From: Chondromyces crocatus
Lineage (GTDB): Bacteria; Myxococcota_A; Polyangia; Polyangiales; Polyangiaceae
Assembly (NCBI RefSeq): GCF_001189295.1
Contig: NZ_CP012159.1
Coordinates: 1,302,001 to 1,366,000, forward strand
Reading direction: 5' to 3'
Length of the DNA: 64,000 bases
Shown here: piece by piece, positions 37,316 through 45,483 of the stretch
Position numbering within the stretch: the stretch's first letter is position 1
Layout: each line of letters opens with the position of its first letter
Position numbers and translations under genes: made by a program
Notes under the pieces: model-generated
What the model was told of the DNA's origin: nothing
The model's input: the letters and a program-made list of their open reading frames with translations, nothing else
The model's database searches: none

Positions 37316-38103
37316 GGCGACCCGAGCTGCTGGACCGCGGGCGAGCCCACCTCCGGCCACGACCAGGAGGGCGCACCGAGCCATGCACCCAGTGTCAGCA
37401 GAGCCGGAAACAAGGTTTCGGCAATGTACCGCGCTGCCCAGGGCGCGCCAAACAGCTTTGCGAGCATGCGAAGCCCTCTATCGTCTCTGCGATGCGCCAC
37501 AGCGTAGCCTTCGAGTGTACGGGCTACCACGGGAGCGTGCTCGGGACGCTGAACGGACGTGAAACACAGCGATTCGTAGACGCGAAGATACGCGTCGAAC
37601 GCGGTGCGTGCCGCGGGCAGCGTGTTCTTCGAGATCCGGGTATACATTGCGAAGTTGGAGAACCAGTCGGCACACCAGGGAGGCAGCGGACCACCCGGTG
37701 GCAAGCGGCTCCCATGGACGGCATGAACCTCGCGGAGGGGCGCGAGCTGGGCGTTGCGTTCTTCGCCTGCGGGGAGGGTGGGGGACAGGTCGGTGACGAG
37801 CATCAGCGCTGCACCATCGAGCGTCACCAGGTCGGCACCGAACACGGGCAAAGGGTGCTCGGGGAGCGGCACGCAGAGCGCGTTGCCGATGGCCATCTCG
37901 CTCCCTGTGATCTCGACGAACCGGGCGTGGCGGAGTGGTCCGCCCCGATAAGCTCGGGTGACCAAGGTGACCGGCTGCCCGCGCCACGACCCCGTGGCGC
38001 TCGTCGTCGCAGGATCGAGCGACAGCGTCTGGAGGCCGAGCGCGTCCACGAGCGCCTCTTCAGCGCGCCGCGTGAACGCGACCGGTTGCTCCCGGAGCGT
38101 CAT
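37312..38103 (-). CDS. Ferredoxin-dependent bilin reductase (PcyA/HY2 family)
   Basis: The 263-residue product matches the HY2/PcyA family: ALCVPLPEHPLPVFGADLVT and MLVTDLSP in the central sheet, LPPWCADWFS, the helix FDAYLRVYESL, and the C-terminal GAPWAARYIAETLFP. These enzymes reduce biliverdin IX-alpha to phytobilins using reduced ferredoxin and are best known from cyanobacteria, algae and plants. Versions in heterotrophic bacteria have been reported, as I recall. The ATG at 38103 overlaps the previous stop by 4 nt and its own stop overlaps the next kinase gene. No haem oxygenase gene is in the window, so biliverdin must come from elsewhere. Which bilin is made cannot be told from sequence alone. 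Confidence 0.88.
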   Translation of the reverse strand: MTLREQPVAFTRRAEEALVDALGLQTLSLDPATTSATGSWRGQPVTLVTRAYRGGPLRHARFVEITGSEMAIGNALCVPLPEHPLPVFGADLVTLDGAALMLVTDLSPTLPAGEERNAQLAPLREVHAVHGSRLPPGGPLPPWCADWFSNFAMYTRISKNTLPAARTAFDAYLRVYESLCFTSVQRPEHAPVVARTLEGYAVAHRRDDRGLRMLAKLFGAPWAARYIAETLFPALLTLGAWLGAPSWSWPEVGSPAVQQLGSP

Positions 38104-38816
38104 GGGGACGGTGAGCGGAGCCGCTCCAGCGCGGTCTCGAGGAGTTCTTCGGCCCTGCGGCGGCTGTCGTCCGACAGTACCCTCAGGCCCTCGGAGATGC
38201 CTTGCAGCCTCGTGATCAGCCGGCCGCGCGGTGTGCCTCGCTCGTGGAGAAAGTCCGCCGCCCAGCTCAGGTGGTTCATGAACAGCTCGGGCTTGCCGAG
38301 CGCGAGAGCGTCCGCGAGGTACGAGAGGAGCATCGCCGCCGACGCCGCGCGGTCGTCGGCATGAGGGACTTCGGCGCTGCCCGCGCTCGCACCGGGCGCC
38401 ATCACCCGTGCGGCGATGGCGGTGGCGTGCTCCTGCAGCTCGCGTGCGAGCCCTGGGGGGTAGGTGAGCGCCGATGTCGCGGCGCCCAGGTAGGCGACCG
38501 CCGGCTCCGCATCCTGCTCGACGCGCCGTATGGCGACGGCGAGCCGCTCGAAGTTCTCGGCCAGGTGGAGCGTGCACATGCCACGCGTCGTGAGCAGCGG
38601 CTGGAGCCAGCGCGCGTAGTTGCACAAGGTGTCCGGCGACCCGGCGCGCAGGGCTTCGACCAGATAGCGCACATGGAACTGACCGTCTTCCCGTGCGAAC
38701 CGGCGCCCGCGTTCTCCGTAACGCGCCTCCCAGAAGGGGTCCTGGTACATCTCGGTGAGCGCGTCCTCGGCGAGCTCGGACGCGCGGCCTTCGATGCGGT
38801 CGGCCAGCGCTCTCAT
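38100..38816 (-). CDS. Helical protein of unknown function in B12/bilin cassette
   Basis: The 238-residue product is predicted almost entirely helical and has no TM segment or signal. Notable features are DPFWEARYGERGRRFAREDG near residue 30, a His in GQFHVRYLVEAL, and two Cys (TLCNYARW and RGMCTLHL). I do not recognise the family with certainty. Globin-fold, phycobiliprotein-related proteins have been described next to bilin reductases in non-photosynthetic bacteria, and size and helicity would fit, so a bilin- or haem-binding role is a reasonable hypothesis only. It overlaps the B12-protein gene (ATGA) upstream and the reductase gene downstream, so its function is almost certainly tied to theirs. 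Confidence 0.75.
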   Translation of the reverse strand: MRALADRIEGRASELAEDALTEMYQDPFWEARYGERGRRFAREDGQFHVRYLVEALRAGSPDTLCNYARWLQPLLTTRGMCTLHLAENFERLAVAIRRVEQDAEPAVAYLGAATSALTYPPGLARELQEHATAIAARVMAPGASAGSAEVPHADDRAASAAMLLSYLADALALGKPELFMNHLSWAADFLHERGTPRGRLITRLQGISEGLRVLSDDSRRRAEELLETALERLRSPSP

Positions 38817-39520
38817 CGTCCCTCCAGTCCGCTCGGAGGCACGGCGCCTCGTCCGGTCCGCCTGAGGTCGACCCGCAGGAGAGTACACACTGCCTCGACG
38901 ACACCGTTTGCATCCTTCGGGGCGGGTGGCACGCCGAGCTGCTCCTCGATGCCAGGCGTCCAGAGCACGGCCCGACCCCCGGCCAGGATCGGGACCCGGG
39001 GGCCGAGCACGAGCCGCAAGCGGCTCACGGCGCGTCGCAGCGCCTCCAGGTGAAACGACATCGAGGCCGACAGGGCGACGAGATCGGGTCGCATCTCCGC
39101 GGCCATGGACACGAGGTGATCGGTGGGGACGTTCGACCCCAGGAGCCGGACCTCGAACCCTTCGGCCTCCAGGAGATCGGCCATGATGCGGGCCCCCATC
39201 TCGTGCTGCTCCCCCTCGACGCAGGCGAGCAGGATGCGCTTGCCGTTCCGCGGCGAGCGTGGCAGGTGCCGGTATAGGTGAGAGAGGACGAGCTGGCTGA
39301 CGGCCGTCGCGAGGTGCTCCTGCGCCACGGTCAGCAGGTTCTCTTGCCAGCGTCGGCCGATCTCGTACTGCGCCTCTTGAATCACCCCGAGGTGGATGTC
39401 GCGTACGGCCATGCCGCCCTTCAACGCCTCCTCCACCACCTGCACGGCCCGGCCGCGATTGCCAACGAGGATGGCATCGAGGTAGTCCGTCACGAGGTCC
39501 GGCTGTTTTGACGCAGTCAT
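38813..39520 (-). CDS. Stand-alone B12-binding photosensory-type protein
   Basis: The 235-residue protein has a four-helix bundle (about 5-80) and a Rossmann-type cobalamin domain (about 88-215). The bundle contains W-x9-EH (WQENLLTVAQEH), the signature of CarH/LitR photoreceptors in which Trp and His surround adenosylcobalamin. The cobalamin loop reads EQHEMG, i.e. ExHxxG with the lower-ligand His, followed by GFEVRLLGSNVP and the nucleotide-tail AGGRAV. Unlike CarH there is no MerR-type DNA-binding domain, so it must signal by protein contact, most simply to the kinases of the same operon. I prefer the ATG at 39520; an in-frame TTG at 39559 exists. It is the first gene of the cassette. Confidence 0.88.
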   Translation of the reverse strand: MTASKQPDLVTDYLDAILVGNRGRAVQVVEEALKGGMAVRDIHLGVIQEAQYEIGRRWQENLLTVAQEHLATAVSQLVLSHLYRHLPRSPRNGKRILLACVEGEQHEMGARIMADLLEAEGFEVRLLGSNVPTDHLVSMAAEMRPDLVALSASMSFHLEALRRAVSRLRLVLGPRVPILAGGRAVLWTPGIEEQLGVPPAPKDANGVVEAVCTLLRVDLRRTGRGAVPPSGLEGR

Positions 39521-39677
39521 GTGGACGATCAGGCTCTGTCGACGGGAGCACGCGGGCAACTGGGCCGTGCCCTGCTTCTTCGTGAGGAAACCCTGCGGGC
39601 CGTCGGGAAGTCCCCTTCAGCCCACAGCATGGAGGATGCCCCCGTGGAAGGAGCTTACTTCAACCGGTGGATCCCGA

Positions 39678-42600
39678 TCACATCGAGCGCCTGGATGCGT
39701 CCATTTCCTGGGACCACAGGGTCGCCAGCGCGTAGGTCTTCGCGTGCTCCGGCACGTCCTCGCAGAAGCTCTGCCGTCGTGCCGGATCGGTGATGCGCTG
39801 CGTCCGCTCGAGGAGCCGGTCCATCGCGAGCGTCACCGCGTCTCTGGCGGCGCCGTGATGGCCCGTGGCGCGGAGAGTCTCCGCGTACGTCAGCCGGATG
39901 AGCGCCTCGCCCTCTTCCGCGCCACCGAGCGAGACGAGCATCGACAGCGCCTCCCGGGCCAGCGCCAGCGCCTCCGTCGAACGACCCAGATCCAGCAGCA
40001 CCCGCGCCCTGACCGCGAGCGCCATCGCCCGCAGCGTGGGGACGAAGGCGAGTGTCGCGACGGCCGCGTCCGCCTCGCCCTCGGCGGCCGCTTGATCGCC
40101 CAGCCTCGAGAGCACCTGCGCCAGGTAGGCGCGCGACCGGCCCTCTTGCCTCCGGTTGGCCTGCGTCAGGAACGCCTCGATCGACTCCAGCAGCACCGTC
40201 CTCGCGGAGGCCAGGTTCCCCAGGTGCAGCCAGCACAGGCCGAGGTTCTGCTTCGCGAAGGTCGCGACGTTGTGCAGGCTCATCCGCTCGGCCTCCTCGA
40301 GCGCCTCCCGCAGGCCCGCCTCGGCGCGCGCATACATCCCGAGCTGGATCTGACAGTGCGCCGCGTTCACCCGGTTGAGGCAGGCGTTGCGCAGGTCGCC
40401 CGTGTGCAGGAAGCAAGGGATGCTCTGCTCGGTGCAGTCGAGCGACTCCGCCGGGTCGCCGTAGCAGAGCGCGCGTGAAGCCCGGAGCGCGTAGATGCGC
40501 GCCGCCACCACGAAGTCCCGGCTGGCGAGCGGCGCGGCGACCTGCGCGATCTGCTCGATCAGATCTTCGGCTGGTCCGTGCTGTCCCGCGTGCAGGAGCG
40601 ATGCCGCCACCCGCGCCAGCGCGCTCACGTTCGCGCCGCTCGGCTCGGGAGGGGGCCCCATCGCGCGCAGCTCCTCGGCCAGATCGGCCAGCCGGTCGCT
40701 CCTGCCCAGCCGCACCCGCATCGACGCCACCTCGGCCGCCGCTGCGTACCAGAGGGCGCTGCGCGAGGGGAAATGTTGCATCGCCGTCTCGGCGCACCGC
40801 TCGGCTTCTGCTGCCTCGCCCAGCCACTTGTGCGCCTCGGCCTGGATCAGCCGCAGCGCTGCCAGCATCTCCTCCTCCGCGCTGGCGGCGCCGCGCTCGG
40901 CCCGGCTGATGGCTCCCCGGAAATCGTTCGCCTCCAGCGCCTGCTCTGCGGCTCGCCGGAACCACACGACCGCACGCTCGGTGTCGCCCCCGCGCTCGTA
41001 GTGCTCGGCCAGCAGCGCCGCGTCGCGCTCGCCGGCGCCCTCCAGCCACTCCCCGGCCAGCCGGTGCCCCAGCGTCCGGTCGCCCTCCGTGAGCGTCGCG
41101 TACGCCGCCTCTCGCACCAGCGCGTGGCGGAAGTTGTACTCCTCTTGCCCCCGGAACTTGCCTTCGCCGCGCCGCGCCACCAGCTCCCGGTCGACGAGCA
41201 CCGACAGCCAGTCTCCGAGGCGCGCCGATCCATCGGGGCCGCCGAGCAGCACCGACACCCCACCGCGCCAGAAGAGCTGCCCGAACACGCTCGCGGCCCG
41301 CAGCACCCGGCGCGCCTCCGGATCCAGCGCCTCGAGCCGCGCTTGCACCATCGCCAGCACCGTCTCTGGCAGCACCTCGGTGCGACCCGCGGCGGCGGCT
41401 CGGATCAGCTCTTCCAGGTAAAAGGCGTTCCCCCCGGCCCGCTCCACCAGCCGCGTCACCACCGAGGGCGGCACCTCGCCCCCGAGCACATCGCGCACCA
41501 GCTTCTCTGCGCCCCGGCGCCCGATCTCTCGCAGTCGGATTTCCTGGAGCCCGCGCTCCGCCCAGAGGCGCGGGAAGACCGTCTCCACCTCGGGCCGCGC
41601 CAGCGCCAGCACCATCAGCGGGAAGTCCCGCAGCCCTCGCAGCGCCGCATCGAGCAGCTTCACCGTGGGCAGGTCGCCCCACTGGAGATCCTCCAGCACG
41701 ATCAGCACCGGCTGCGCCTGGCACTCGGAGAGCAAGAAGTCCTCCCAGGCCCGGCGCACCTGATCCCCCATCAGCACTGCGTCGCCGCGTGCCGACCTGA
41801 GCTCCACGCTCGCCTCGTCGGGGAAGCGTACCCCTGCGATCTCCCCGAGGAACACCGTCACCCGCGTCAGATCCTCCTCGCGCGTGTGCCTCGCCACGCG
41901 GGCCCGGAGCCGCTGCTGCGCGAGCTCCGGCGGCTCCCCGCCTTGCAACCCCGCCTCGCGCCGGAGCATCTGACCCAGCATCCGGTACGGCGAGCCCGCG
42001 CTCATGGGATCGCCGTAGCCCAACCACACCTGCACGGGCTCCGACCGCTCTCGCACCTGCCGGAGCAGCTCGTACCGCAGCCGGCTCTTGCCGACCCCGG
42101 CCGGCGCGCTCACGAGCACTGCGCGCGCCGTCGGCTCCTCGCAGCACTGCTCCAGCACCGCCCGCAGGATGCCCATCTCGTGGTCGCGCCCCACGAACGG
42201 CGTCGGGCGCCCCAGCAGCGTCCGCGCGGCCTCCACCTGATCGCGCTCCGCCTGGAGCAAGAGCCCCCCCGCGTCGCCCTCCACATCGAAGCGCGCGTCC
42301 AGAAGCCCCGCCATCACATCGTCGAGCCGGATGCTGTCCGCGTGCGCCCGGTCGAGCAGCCGCACGGCGCGCTCGATCGTCGCCCCCATCGGGACGCGCT
42401 CCACATGCGTCCCGCGGCCCGCGACCAGCGCCATGCGCGTGCCCGGCACCAGGCCGCGTACTTCGAGCGCACACCGGGCGGCCCGCGCGGCATGATCCGT
42501 GGCTACCCCAGGTCCCTCGACCGTGATCAGCGTCAACCCATCGGCCAGCGTCTGCCTTCGCCCGTGGAACCGTGACGCGATGCGTCCCAGCGCCTCGCCC

Positions 42601-43610
42601 GAAACCGCGTAGCTCTCCTCGGGTGCAGCCATCCCCATGGGCAGTGTCGAGGGCAAGGTCATCGGCATCGTCGGCTGCTGCGCGGGCTCCACCGCGTTCG
42701 GCAGGCGCGCCAGCAGCAGACAGAAGATGCGCCGCTCCCCCGTGGTCAGCGCCACCGACGAGCGGCTCACCACGGCGGGCGGCGTGCTGCCGATGTCGCC
42801 GAGTGCGCTCAGCTCGTCGGCCACCACCCCTCCTTCGACGGGCCTGCCGGCGCGGTCTTTCGACAGCATCCGCGCCACCAGGCCGTCGAGCCCCTCCGGG
42901 ATGTCCTGGCGCACCTCCCTCAACCGCGGCGCCTCTTCCAGCACCACCTTGAGCAGCGCCGCGTGCATGTCCTCTCCAGCAAACGGAGGTCGCCCCGTCA
43001 GGCAGTGGAACAGCACGCACCCCAGCGCGAACACGTCCGCCCGGGCGTCGATCACCTTCTCGCCGCGGGCTTGTTCGGGGGACATGTAGAACGGCGTCCC
43101 CACCACCACCCCGGTCATCGTCAGCGGGTCCATCCCGGCGTGCCGGGCGATGCCGAAATCGAGCACCTTCACCCGATCGGTCGAGCGGTCGACCAGGTGG
43201 AGGTTGCTCGGCTTCAGATCCCGGTGCACCACCCCGCAGCGGTGGGCCTCGGCGAGGGCCTCCGCCACCCGCAGCCCCAGGGTCACGCTCTCGGCCACGG
43301 TCAACCCCCGCCGCCGGAGCCGCTCCCCGAGGCTTTCCCCCTCCAGCCACTCCAGCGCCAGGTAGGGCTCGCCGGCCATCGTCGTTCCGTGGGCGATGTA
43401 CTTCACGATCCCGGGATGCCGGAGTTCGGCGAGCACCTGGGCCTCGCGGAAGAAGCGCTCCGAATGATCCAGGCCGCGCCCGGCCATCACCTTGAGTGCG
43501 GCCGCCTCGCCCGTATGCCGATCGACCGCACGGTACACGGCCCCCATCCCGCCGCTGCCAGCGAGGCGATCGATGAGGAAGCGGTCGGCCACCAGGTCCC
43601 CGGGCTTCAT
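39678..43610 (-). CDS. Giant Ser/Thr kinase with cyclase-like, ATPase and TPR regions
   Basis: Starting at the ATG at 43610 (MKPGDLVADRF) the product has 1310 residues. A Hanks kinase at about 10-275 has GSGGMGAVY, VHRDLKPSN, DFG and SPEQ. A region at about 300-470 resembles the class III cyclase domain that often precedes such ATPases, but catalytic residues are not evident. A STAND/AAA-type ATPase starts at FVGRDHEMG, with P-loop APAGVGKSRL near 497 and a Walker B-like LIVLEDLQW. TPR-like helical repeats fill the last 450 or so residues. The layout matches PknK-like regulators common in myxobacteria. No TM segment. It lies 157 nt upstream of the B12 cassette on the same strand; whether it controls it is unknown. 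Confidence 0.88.
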   Translation of the reverse strand: MKPGDLVADRFLIDRLAGSGGMGAVYRAVDRHTGEAAALKVMAGRGLDHSERFFREAQVLAELRHPGIVKYIAHGTTMAGEPYLALEWLEGESLGERLRRRGLTVAESVTLGLRVAEALAEAHRCGVVHRDLKPSNLHLVDRSTDRVKVLDFGIARHAGMDPLTMTGVVVGTPFYMSPEQARGEKVIDARADVFALGCVLFHCLTGRPPFAGEDMHAALLKVVLEEAPRLREVRQDIPEGLDGLVARMLSKDRAGRPVEGGVVADELSALGDIGSTPPAVVSRSSVALTTGERRIFCLLLARLPNAVEPAQQPTMPMTLPSTLPMGMAAPEESYAVSGEALGRIASRFHGRRQTLADGLTLITVEGPGVATDHAARAARCALEVRGLVPGTRMALVAGRGTHVERVPMGATIERAVRLLDRAHADSIRLDDVMAGLLDARFDVEGDAGGLLLQAERDQVEAARTLLGRPTPFVGRDHEMGILRAVLEQCCEEPTARAVLVSAPAGVGKSRLRYELLRQVRERSEPVQVWLGYGDPMSAGSPYRMLGQMLRREAGLQGGEPPELAQQRLRARVARHTREEDLTRVTVFLGEIAGVRFPDEASVELRSARGDAVLMGDQVRRAWEDFLLSECQAQPVLIVLEDLQWGDLPTVKLLDAALRGLRDFPLMVLALARPEVETVFPRLWAERGLQEIRLREIGRRGAEKLVRDVLGGEVPPSVVTRLVERAGGNAFYLEELIRAAAAGRTEVLPETVLAMVQARLEALDPEARRVLRAASVFGQLFWRGGVSVLLGGPDGSARLGDWLSVLVDRELVARRGEGKFRGQEEYNFRHALVREAAYATLTEGDRTLGHRLAGEWLEGAGERDAALLAEHYERGGDTERAVVWFRRAAEQALEANDFRGAISRAERGAASAEEEMLAALRLIQAEAHKWLGEAAEAERCAETAMQHFPSRSALWYAAAAEVASMRVRLGRSDRLADLAEELRAMGPPPEPSGANVSALARVAASLLHAGQHGPAEDLIEQIAQVAAPLASRDFVVAARIYALRASRALCYGDPAESLDCTEQSIPCFLHTGDLRNACLNRVNAAHCQIQLGMYARAEAGLREALEEAERMSLHNVATFAKQNLGLCWLHLGNLASARTVLLESIEAFLTQANRRQEGRSRAYLAQVLSRLGDQAAAEGEADAAVATLAFVPTLRAMALAVRARVLLDLGRSTEALALAREALSMLVSLGGAEEGEALIRLTYAETLRATGHHGAARDAVTLAMDRLLERTQRITDPARRQSFCEDVPEHAKTYALATLWSQEMDASRRSM

Positions 43611-43786
43611 GGGGCCCAGCCAGTATCGTAAAGCACGGCGTTCGGGGCCAGCTTTCGCAACCTCGTAGGCTGGATCGCAGCCATCCCCGGACCCCTCCGA
43701 GGCGAGCATTTCAACTCTGAAATCCGCGCTTTACCTGGCACGGCGCGTCTTCCGCCCCGGGGGGGAAGGGCTTACGATCTGCATCG

Positions 43787-44485
43787 ATGTTGGTCCCCGC
43801 TGCGGTGGTCTTCGACCTCGACGGTACCCTGATTGACAGCCGCGGAGACATTGTCGCGGCGGTAAATCACGCCCTGAGCGCCACGGGGAGGCGACCTCTC
43901 CCCGCCCAGCTCATCGTGCGATTCATCGGGGATGGTGCGCGCGCCCTGTGCGCCCGGACCGCGGGACTCCCGGAGGCCTCCGACGAGGTCGAGCCGCTCC
44001 TGTCCGAGTTCATCGCCTACTACCGCACCCACCCCGTGGAGTTCACCCGCTGGATGCCAGGCGCGCAGGAAGCGCTCGAGCAGATCGCCGACTGGGACGA
44101 TCTCACCGTCGCCCTCTGCACGAACAAGCCGCGGCAGGTCACGGAGTCCGTCCTTTCGGCGCTCGGCGTGCGCTCGCGCTTTCGCGCGATCATCGCCGAG
44201 GGTGACGTCAGCGAGCGCAAACCGTCTCCGATGCCCCTGCAGTGGATCGCGCGGGTGCTCGGCATGGAAACGACGCGCCTCGTGATGGTTGGTGATGGCC
44301 CGCAGGACATCGAGAGCGCGCGCCGCGCCGGGGCCCGCTCCGTGGGGTTGCTCAACGGGTACGCCCCGAGGGAGCGACTCGCCGAGGCCAAGCCCGACGT
44401 CCTGATCCCCACGCTCTTCGAGCTACGCGACGTCCTCCGTCGCTGGCGTGACGTCACCGTCCGCCTGAGCAGCGTCGCGCGCTGA
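43787..44485 (+). CDS. HAD-family phosphatase, phosphoglycolate-phosphatase-like
   Basis: The 232-residue protein has all HAD motifs: I, DLDGTLIDS; II, ALCTNKP; III, the Lys in ERKPSPMPLQ; and IV, MVGDGPQDIESAR. A small alpha-helical cap is inserted after motif I. The closest family by order of motifs is Gph (2-phosphoglycolate phosphatase), which clears a DNA-repair and photorespiration by-product; related enzymes act on other sugar phosphates. It diverges from the kinase gene and converges with the sigma-factor gene, so it is probably transcribed alone. Confidence 0.88.
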   Translation: MLVPAAVVFDLDGTLIDSRGDIVAAVNHALSATGRRPLPAQLIVRFIGDGARALCARTAGLPEASDEVEPLLSEFIAYYRTHPVEFTRWMPGAQEALEQIADWDDLTVALCTNKPRQVTESVLSALGVRSRFRAIIAEGDVSERKPSPMPLQWIARVLGMETTRLVMVGDGPQDIESARRAGARSVGLLNGYAPRERLAEAKPDVLIPTLFELRDVLRRWRDVTVRLSSVAR

Positions 44486-44547
44486 AGGCGTGCGAGCCCC
44501 GGCTGCCGGGACCGCGCGCGCCGTCCATCCTCGCCTGCGTCGCCAGC

Positions 44548-45228
44548 TTACGCCGCCAGCTCCGCGGCGATCTCGCGGCCCGCAGGGCTCTGGCTCAGGA
44601 TGGCGCGGAGCCGCACACGCGCCCGGTGCAGCCGCGAACGCACGGCGCTCTCGCTCACCGCCAGCTTTCGCGCGATCTCCTGCAGGCCCAGATCTTCGTG
44701 GTAGTGGGCCATCACCACGTCCCGGTAGTCCTCGGGCAGCTCGCCCAGCGCCTCACGAACGTGCGCTTCTCGCTCGGCGAGCGACGCGGCGTCGTCTTCG
44801 CTGGTGATGCTCCGGACCGTCGGGAGCACGCCGAGTTCTTCGAAGTCGAGCCCCTCGACCACCCTCGCTCGCTGCCGTCGCTGCGAGCGCATCAGCATCA
44901 GCGCCTCGTTGGCCGTCACGCGAAAGAGCCACGTGGTGAAGCTCGAATCTCCCCGGAACGACCCGAGCGTACGCACCACCTGGAGCAACGTGGACTGCAC
45001 CAGATCGAGCCTGTCCTCGTCCGAGACCGGGTAGCGCGCGAGCTGCCGCTCCACCTGCGGCCGGATCAGCCGCGTCAGCTCATCCAGGGCTTGCCGGTTG
45101 CCGGTCTGTGCACGACGGATCACGTCGGCGAGGACCCCGGCTGGCAGCGCCCGGAGCGGCGTCGGGTCGGTCCGACCCGACTTCGCGCCTACACTTGCTG
45201 CACACGTCGGAACGCCCCCACTCGTCAT
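44548..45228 (-). CDS. ECF-like sigma-70 family RNA polymerase sigma factor
   Basis: Region 2 is seen in DRLDLVQSTLLQVVRTLGSF and FTTWLFRVTANEALM, and region 4 in LPEDYRDVVMAHYHEDLGLQEIARKL followed by SAVRSRLHRAR. No sigma-3 region is present, so it is of group 4 (ECF) or a close relative. The ATG at 45228 is preceded by a perfect GGAGG 5 nt upstream; starts 12 and 21 nt earlier are in frame but lack this site. No anti-sigma gene is adjacent. It diverges from purA with a 255-base shared upstream region. A partner-switching target is conceivable but unsupported. Confidence 0.88.
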   Translation of the reverse strand: MTSGGVPTCAASVGAKSGRTDPTPLRALPAGVLADVIRRAQTGNRQALDELTRLIRPQVERQLARYPVSDEDRLDLVQSTLLQVVRTLGSFRGDSSFTTWLFRVTANEALMLMRSQRRQRARVVEGLDFEELGVLPTVRSITSEDDAASLAEREAHVREALGELPEDYRDVVMAHYHEDLGLQEIARKLAVSESAVRSRLHRARVRLRAILSQSPAGREIAAELAA

Positions 45229-45483
45229 GTCATCCTCCATAGAGAACAAGGCGTCGCGTCTCCGGTGCGCGCGCCCGCCTGGTGCCGTGCCCCCTTCAGC
45301 AAACGGCTTGCCAACCGAACTCCGTTCTTACTGAGCAATAGTGGGCAGCGGTTGCGCATCTCAGGAGAGGGGCCGTGCGCGGGCTGCCTGATCCTTCCGG
45401 ATCGCCTCGCCAAATGCGCCCAGGTCATGAGGAGGCTCGCGCGCTGCGTGCTCCTGCGCTAAAGCCGAAGCCCGGGAGCAGGC

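Noticed and set aside
37312-38913. 533-residue version of the bilin reductase
   Set aside because: The first 270 residues are the out-of-phase shadow of the helical protein gene; homology begins at the ATG at 38103.
38100-39551. 483-residue version of the helical protein
   Set aside because: Its first half is a shadow of the B12-binding gene; the ATG at 38816 with its 4-nt overlap is the natural start.
40578-42575. 665-residue plus-strand frame
   Set aside because: Antisense to the giant kinase; His/Arg/Gln-rich sequence with no recognisable domain.
39655-43350. 1231-residue open frame in another phase of the giant kinase gene
   Set aside because: Ala/Gly/Arg-rich sequence without motifs; the overlapping frame has a complete kinase and ATPase.
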